NCBI GenBank assembly: GCA_017441045.1
Contig: JAFSAK010000015.1
Coordinates: forward strand, 1-6,021
DNA length: 6,021 bases
Origin: Clostridia bacterium
GTDB lineage: Bacteria; Bacillota_A; Clostridia; Oscillospirales; Acutalibacteraceae
Reading direction: 5' to 3'
Positions 5,688 to 6,021 of the stretch are shown here, piece after piece (the first letter of the stretch is position 1; each line of letters opens with the position of its first letter). Position numbers and translations under genes: made by a program. Under the pieces are notes generated by a model, which had not been told where the DNA came from, did no database searches, and saw only the letters and a list, made by a program, of their open reading frames with translations.

Positions 5688-5710
5688 ACATACAAATTTC
5701 GATTTGAAAA
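5682..5710 (-). promoter_or_regulatory. Sigma-A-type extended -10 promoter of the hydrogenase operon
   Basis: Reading the minus strand, TTTTCA (5710-5705; four of six matches to TTGACA) is followed after exactly 17 bases by TATACT (5687-5682; five of six matches to TATAAT). TGT stands directly before the -10 (5690-5688), the TGn extended -10 element. Transcription would start near 5675, giving a leader of about 70 bases before the hydC ATG. The spacer also contains CAAAT-TTCG-ATTTG, a small inverted repeat at 5693-5706. The assignment is from sequence match only. Confidence 0.66.
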
Positions 5711-5726
5711 GGGTTTTTATTAAAAA

Positions 5727-5744
5727 ATGTTAAAATTTTATCAA
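5727..5744. promoter_or_regulatory. Rex-like operator upstream of the hydrogenase promoter
   Basis: ATGTTAAAATTTTATCAA matches the Rex consensus TTGTTAA-N4-TTAACAA at 12 of 14 defined positions and keeps the same two-arm geometry. Rex is the NADH/NAD+-responsive repressor of Firmicutes fermentation genes and is known to control hydrogenase and alcohol-forming genes in clostridia. The site ends 17 bases upstream of the predicted -35. The surrounding DNA is very AT-rich, which raises the chance of a coincidental match. Confidence 0.42.
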
Positions 5745-5803
5745 AATATTATATATAATTAAAAACCGACTATTTCCAACCACAACTCGTCTTTTTTATG
5801 CTT

Positions 5804-5843
5804 AATATAAAAAACACAGCCCCCTAAAACAAGAGCGCCGTGT
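5804..5843 (-). terminator. Intrinsic (Rho-independent) terminator of the upstream membrane-protein gene
   Basis: On the minus strand, ACACGGC (5843-5837) pairs with GCTGTGT (5820-5814) as a seven-base-pair stem containing one G-U pair. A G-G mismatch is followed by a second four-base-pair stem (CUCU with AGGG) closed by a six-base loop. A run of six T residues and an AT-rich tail (5814-5804) follow directly. It lies 22 bases after the TAA at 5866, so it should end that transcript and insulate the hydrogenase operon from read-through. Confidence 0.78.
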
Positions 5844-5865
5844 ATATAAATTTGCTTAACTATAA

Positions 5866-6021
5866 TTATTTGCCGCCTAAAAACAATTTATTGGTAACTT
5901 TCCATTTTCTTAAAATAACAGTTGCTAAGTGCGAAACTCCACACACCACAAAAGATACCATTAACACAAACCAGAAGTTGAACCCTGTTCTATCTTTGCA
6001 TAGATACCTTACGATATAATT
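5866..6021 (-). CDS. C-terminal end of an integral membrane protein (5' part outside window)
   Basis: An uninterrupted frame enters from the right edge and ends at the TAA at 5866-5868, giving 51 residues. It contains one clear membrane-spanning segment (FNFWFVLMVSFVVCGVSHLA) followed by a basic tail (RKWKVTNKLFLGGK). This hydrophobic segment plus basic tail resembles the C-terminus of acyltransferase-3-type membrane proteins, but so little is visible that the family is a guess. Support for a real gene comes from the frame being open to the edge, the protein-like composition, and an intrinsic terminator 22 bases downstream on the same strand. It appears unrelated to the hydrogenase operon. 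Confidence 0.62.
   Translation of the reverse strand, partial: NYIVRYLCKDRTGFNFWFVLMVSFVVCGVSHLATVILRKWKVTNKLFLGGK

Overview
The window is almost entirely one minus-strand operon, read from right to left. It encodes part of a trimeric NAD-linked (probably electron-bifurcating, HydABC-type) [FeFe] hydrogenase, with an intercalated set of small signalling-type genes. Gene content, strong AGGAGG-type ribosome sites, moderate-to-low GC with AT-rich intergenic DNA, and the combination of a HydS-like hydrogenase, PHP, DRTGG and HATPase genes point to an anaerobic, fermentative member of the Clostridia (Firmicutes), perhaps a gut Oscillospiraceae or Ruminococcus-like organism. The species cannot be told from the sequence.

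Layout, in transcription order. At 6021-5866 lies the last 51 codons of an unrelated membrane protein, followed by an intrinsic terminator (5843-5804). The AT-rich gap that follows holds a Rex-like operator (5744-5727), an extended -10 promoter (5710-5682) and a perfect 17-bp palindrome over the -10 (5687-5671). The operon then runs: HydC/NuoE-like [2Fe-2S] subunit (5603-5106); DRTGG protein 1 (5068-4718); RsbW-like HATPase (4718-4293); HydS-like putative sensory [FeFe] hydrogenase (4292 or 4283 to 3018); DRTGG protein 2 (3015-2689); PHP-domain metallophosphoesterase (2689-1949); HATPase without a histidine phosphoacceptor domain (1948-1400); small thioredoxin-like [2Fe-2S] protein (1363-995); and HydB/NuoF-like NADH/FMN subunit (980 to the left edge, truncated). 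The catalytic HydA subunit and the rest of HydB would be expected beyond position 1.

How they may work together. HydC and HydB carry electrons between NADH, ferredoxin and the HydA active site. The six genes from 5068 to 1400 are packed with overlaps or gaps of 0-2 bases, suggesting translational coupling and a joint function. A plausible reading is that the HydS-like protein senses H2 or redox state through its H-cluster and FeS centres. It would then signal through the two HATPase proteins, the DRTGG domains (adenine-nucleotide-binding in some other proteins) and the PHP phosphoesterase. Each family assignment is well supported by motifs; the signalling wiring is inference.

No tRNA, rRNA, CRISPR, insertion sequence or transposase signal was seen. 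No stretch over 300 bases lacks a gene; the longest gap is 5604-5865.
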